This document shows positions 13,377-13,577 of a DNA stretch of 13,577 nt, in pieces; the stretch's first letter is position 1; each line of letters begins with the position of its first letter. The notes under the pieces are model-generated. The model saw only the letters and a program-made list of their open reading frames with translations, did no database searches and was not told the DNA's origin. The DNA comes from an uncultured Microcaldota archaeon (GTDB lineage Archaea; Micrarchaeota; Micrarchaeia; Anstonellales; Bilamarchaeaceae). The stretch covers positions 1-13,577 of the forward strand of contig CAILMU010000045.1 in NCBI GenBank assembly GCA_903835325.1, in the 5' to 3' direction. A program made the position numbers and the translations under genes.

Positions 13377-13577
13377 GAAAACCTAAGAACGACTTTTCTT
13401 TGCTCTCGCGGCCTTCGAGCATCGGGGTCCGCGAGCGATTAGTGCTCCTATGAAAACCTAGTGCTCCGGAGGTATACAGACGCCCGGCAGAAAACCTACT
13501 CGGCTTCGGTGGCCTAAGCCAAAGCCGGTGTCCACCGAGGATGAGTGCTCCTAAGAAGACTTAGTGCTCCGGAAGAG
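13377..13577. repeat. Interleaved short repeats at the right edge
   Basis: AGTGCTCC occurs at 13441, 13460, 13544 and 13563 (first bases), as two pairs. Within each pair the copies are 19 bases apart, and the pairs are 103 bases apart. The two 32-base units (13441-13472 and 13544-13575) differ at only a few positions. GAAAACCTA occurs at 13377, 13452 and 13490, with a variant GAAGACTTA at 13555. Between the units, CTTCGGTGG (13504-13512) and CCACCGAGG (13532-13540) can form a 9-base stem with one G-U pair. I find no gene here. The array runs off the edge, so its full size is unknown. Confidence 0.65.
13391..13435 (+). terminator. Possible termination region of the lipoprotein gene
   Basis: About 22 bases after the stop codon comes a pyrimidine run, CTTTTCTTT (13393-13401), of the type where archaeal RNA polymerase stops. 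It is followed by a perfect 7-base inverted repeat, CTCGCGG (13405-13411) and CCGCGAG (13429-13435), with a 17-base loop. The hairpin comes after the T-run, not before it, so this is not a bacterial-style terminator. Confidence 0.3.

Noticed and set aside
13441..13577. CRISPR array
   Set aside because: Only two 32-base units 103 bases apart, each with internal repeats, and no cas gene in the window.

Overview
The window looks like a piece of an archaeal chromosome, most plausibly from a DPANN-type lineage; the lineage is an inference. Five of the seven genes have an AT-rich TATA-like box whose centre lies about 24-30 bases before the chosen start codon, with no Shine-Dalgarno sequence (5501-5508 before 5531 is the clearest), which is the archaeal pattern of leaderless transcription. 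The proteins fit this: an Orc1/Cdc6-like AAA+ ATPase fused to a winged helix, an acylphosphatase with an archaeal-style extension, a glycan-sequon-rich surface protein, and a lipoprotein with an archaeal lipobox. No ribosomal or tRNA gene is present, and no organism name can be given from the sequence alone.

Layout. At 1-628 (minus strand, running off the left edge) is an acylphosphatase-like gene in AT-rich DNA, followed by a gene-poor stretch with a 17-base direct repeat (629-913). At 914-3151 (minus) is a 745-residue surface protein: signal peptide, beta-propeller, Ig-like domain, cysteine knot-like motif, glycosylated stalk and C-terminal anchor. A small basic coiled-coil gene follows (3339-3497, plus). 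Then come a putative zinc metalloprotease (3538-4362, minus) and, upstream of it on the same strand, an AAA+ ATPase with a winged helix (4413-5414). A divergent promoter region with a strong palindrome (5415-5530) separates the ATPase from two very large plus-strand genes. The first is a 1610-residue single-pass membrane protein (5531-10363). The second is a 920-residue lipoprotein with a barrel-like domain and a lysozyme/lytic-transglycosylase-like domain (10607-13369). Between them lies a strikingly structured stretch with three consecutive four-base-loop hairpins. A repeat-rich stretch closes the window.

How the parts may work together. The two giant genes carry exported domains. One has about 230 residues outside and about 1,300 inside with a terminal zinc ribbon; the other is a lipid-anchored, cysteine-rich protein with a glycan-cleaving fold. 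Side by side they look like parts of an envelope machine, for example for contact with, or penetration of, another cell's wall, or a secretion or DNA-transfer apparatus. This is inference: no VirB4/VirD4-type ATPase or pilin is in the window. The divergently transcribed ATPase with its DNA-binding domain and the shared palindrome suggest a regulator, and the HExxH protein behind it could process an envelope or regulatory substrate.
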